From assembly GCA_013399875.1 (NCBI GenBank), contig VXAZ01000953.1, positions 1,357,336 to 1,421,335 of the forward strand: 64,000 bases of DNA, given 5' to 3'. The notes under the pieces were generated by a model. The model had not been told where the DNA came from and did no database searches. It saw only the letters and a list, made by a program, of their open reading frames with translations. Positions 62,335 through 64,000 of this stretch are shown in pieces; the first letter of the stretch is position 1, and every line of letters starts with the position of its first letter. This stretch comes from Gymnorhina tibicen. Taxonomy: Eukaryota > Chordata > Aves > Passeriformes > Artamidae. A program made the position numbers and the translations under genes.

Positions 62335-64000
62335 TGCTTTGCAGAGATGACCGGGATTCAAGTTTATTATAACTTAGATAATTGTTTTGCTAGAATCTTA
62401 GGAGCACTCTTAGAAGAACTGGAGGGAATGAGTTGGACAAGAGCAAAGAGATCGATTACTATTGTGTCCAGCAGACAGCAGCTGGCTGGGCAGAAGATGG
62501 AATTAACACAGTTTAGTTTTAGAATGCTAACATACAAAGTAGAATAATTTATTTCCTCATGGTTGGTGTTTATATTCCCATTTCTTACGCAATGGGGCTT
62601 TCCTAATATTTACTGTTTATCAAAAATTCTTGTTTGCAATTTTTCCCTATAAAGCTGATATACCCAATTTCAATTTCTAATCAGAAGAAGCATGAAGATG
62701 TTACTAACAGGCCAAATGCTGGAATGCTTGCCCAGGATTTAGGCTGTCCACTGTTACAGACACAGTGTGATTAAGACTCCCCATAACATATAGCTGGTAA
62801 GTCTGGAGAAGTCTGGCCAGGCTCCTTGATCATAAACAGAAACATAAAGGCCATGCAGCCTCATAACATCCATGTCTCAAGTCTACTTCTCTGTTTTCTG
62901 TACACTGACCCTTTTTTCTTGCCTTTGAAAAGATGTGGAAGGGAACCAGGAAAAAAAGCAACAAGCCCATAACAGAGTTGTTCTAAGTTTCTCTGAAGAA
63001 GCAGTCAGAACAAATAGCTCCTCAAATTGAATCCCAGGTGAAAGCTCCTTGCTGCAGTTGTGTAGTCCCAAACAAGAGAAGTGATGCAAATATTTTTTAT
63101 GCTGGAACAAACTAGCCTTAAATTTGTATTTACTCCAGTAAATTGTTCTTATTTTAACCTGTGATTTTGCTAGCTAGCAATAATTTTGGACAGCTGCTCA
63201 GAGGACATCTCTTTGCTTTGCTAACTATCTGCTGTGATGTATATGTCGCTGCAGAATTAACACATGTAAATTTTGAAAGTAATTTGCAGCTCTGAAACAA
63301 TTTTAAAATATTTCTTGAAATTCTATGCTGTCAAAACTCAGTGAAACTGCAAAAAGCATATGAAGATAACATCTATAAACACTGCAGCTGGCTACACAAA
63401 AAGCTGCAAAGAGTAAGGGTTACCAGAGCAGGGAAACACTGTTAATTACTAAGCATTGTTTCTTGAAGCGTAATACCCATACCTGGGAACTACACATTCC
63501 TACCTATACATCATGTCAATATTATGGGGTAAATCTCTCTAGAAAAAAAGAAAAACCAGAAAGAGAAATGAAATATATTAACAAACAAATAAGGTACTCA
63601 CTGGTTAGAACCTATCTGCAGATGTTCGACTAACAACTTCACTTTTCCCTCTCCTTGCTTCAGCAAAATGCAGTACTATGAGCATTACAAAGATTAAATT
63701 CCTTTCTGTAAAAAGTTAAAGGCTAATACTCAGTAGAAGCCAATAATAATTTTGTGTTAAAATATCCACATAATAAGAACACCACTGTGATGGTAAATTT
63801 CCACCTTGCACATTAAATACTAGTCTACTCAAGCTTCTCCTATGCCTGTGGCTTGGGCAATGCTCTGGTCAGGAAGCTCACAACAAATCCATCCTCGGAT
63901 TATTCTGGTCGGAGCTAGACCAGCAAAAGGGACTTTTATTCTGATATGGCTCAACCAAAAAAGTACTCCGGACAGATACACAAGGAAAACAGAAAATACC
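62335..64000. other. Non-coding stretch, nothing recognised
   Basis: No supported gene or repeat. An 81-codon plus-strand frame starting at 62302 overlaps the palindromic relic and has no domain. Confidence 0.45.

Overview
The window looks like non-coding DNA from a bird, or possibly another sauropsid: either intron or intergenic sequence. The base composition is AT-leaning. Interspersed repeats are sparse and mostly CR1 LINE. There are no Alu, L1 or B elements. Two CR1 3' ends (21391-21690, minus; 24975-25175, plus) have the avian layout, including the terminal ATTCTATGA-type end. Older relics are also present: two decayed CR1 reverse-transcriptase pieces (4745-5095 and 20095-20465), several MIR-type SINE remnants, and short palindromic elements of a kind I recall from sauropsid genomes.

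I could not identify any protein-coding gene with confidence. The longest open frames are about 140 codons, occur on both strands, and lack recognisable domains apart from the CR1 piece. This is what chance gives in 64 kb. Three short stretches combine an open frame with good splice-site matches and are listed as low-confidence candidate exons (977-1380 minus, 28640-28923 plus, 57207-57297 plus). No tRNA, rRNA or CRISPR array was seen.

Layout: 1-20 kb is mostly plain AT-rich DNA with one old CR1, one MIR relic and some hairpins. 20-26.6 kb holds three CR1 pieces, the only CpG-dense stretch (24219-24620) and a GC-rich block. 27.4-28.9 kb is the best candidate regulatory neighbourhood, with a homeodomain-core-rich AT block followed by three perfect octamer (POU) motifs in 56 bp. 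34-37 kb holds a MIR relic and a 25-bp tandem triplication carrying POU/homeodomain-like cores. 38-56 kb is mostly plain, with a CA repeat and a long polypurine tract. 56-64 kb holds a perfect 25-bp triplication, a MIR relic and palindromic repeat relics.

The most interesting signals are the clustered octamers, the octamer-like tandem array, the CpG island with splice signals on both strands, and a perfect 14-bp hairpin at the break in a decayed CR1. Nothing here amounts to a demonstrable new system. All functional readings of the non-coding signals are inference.
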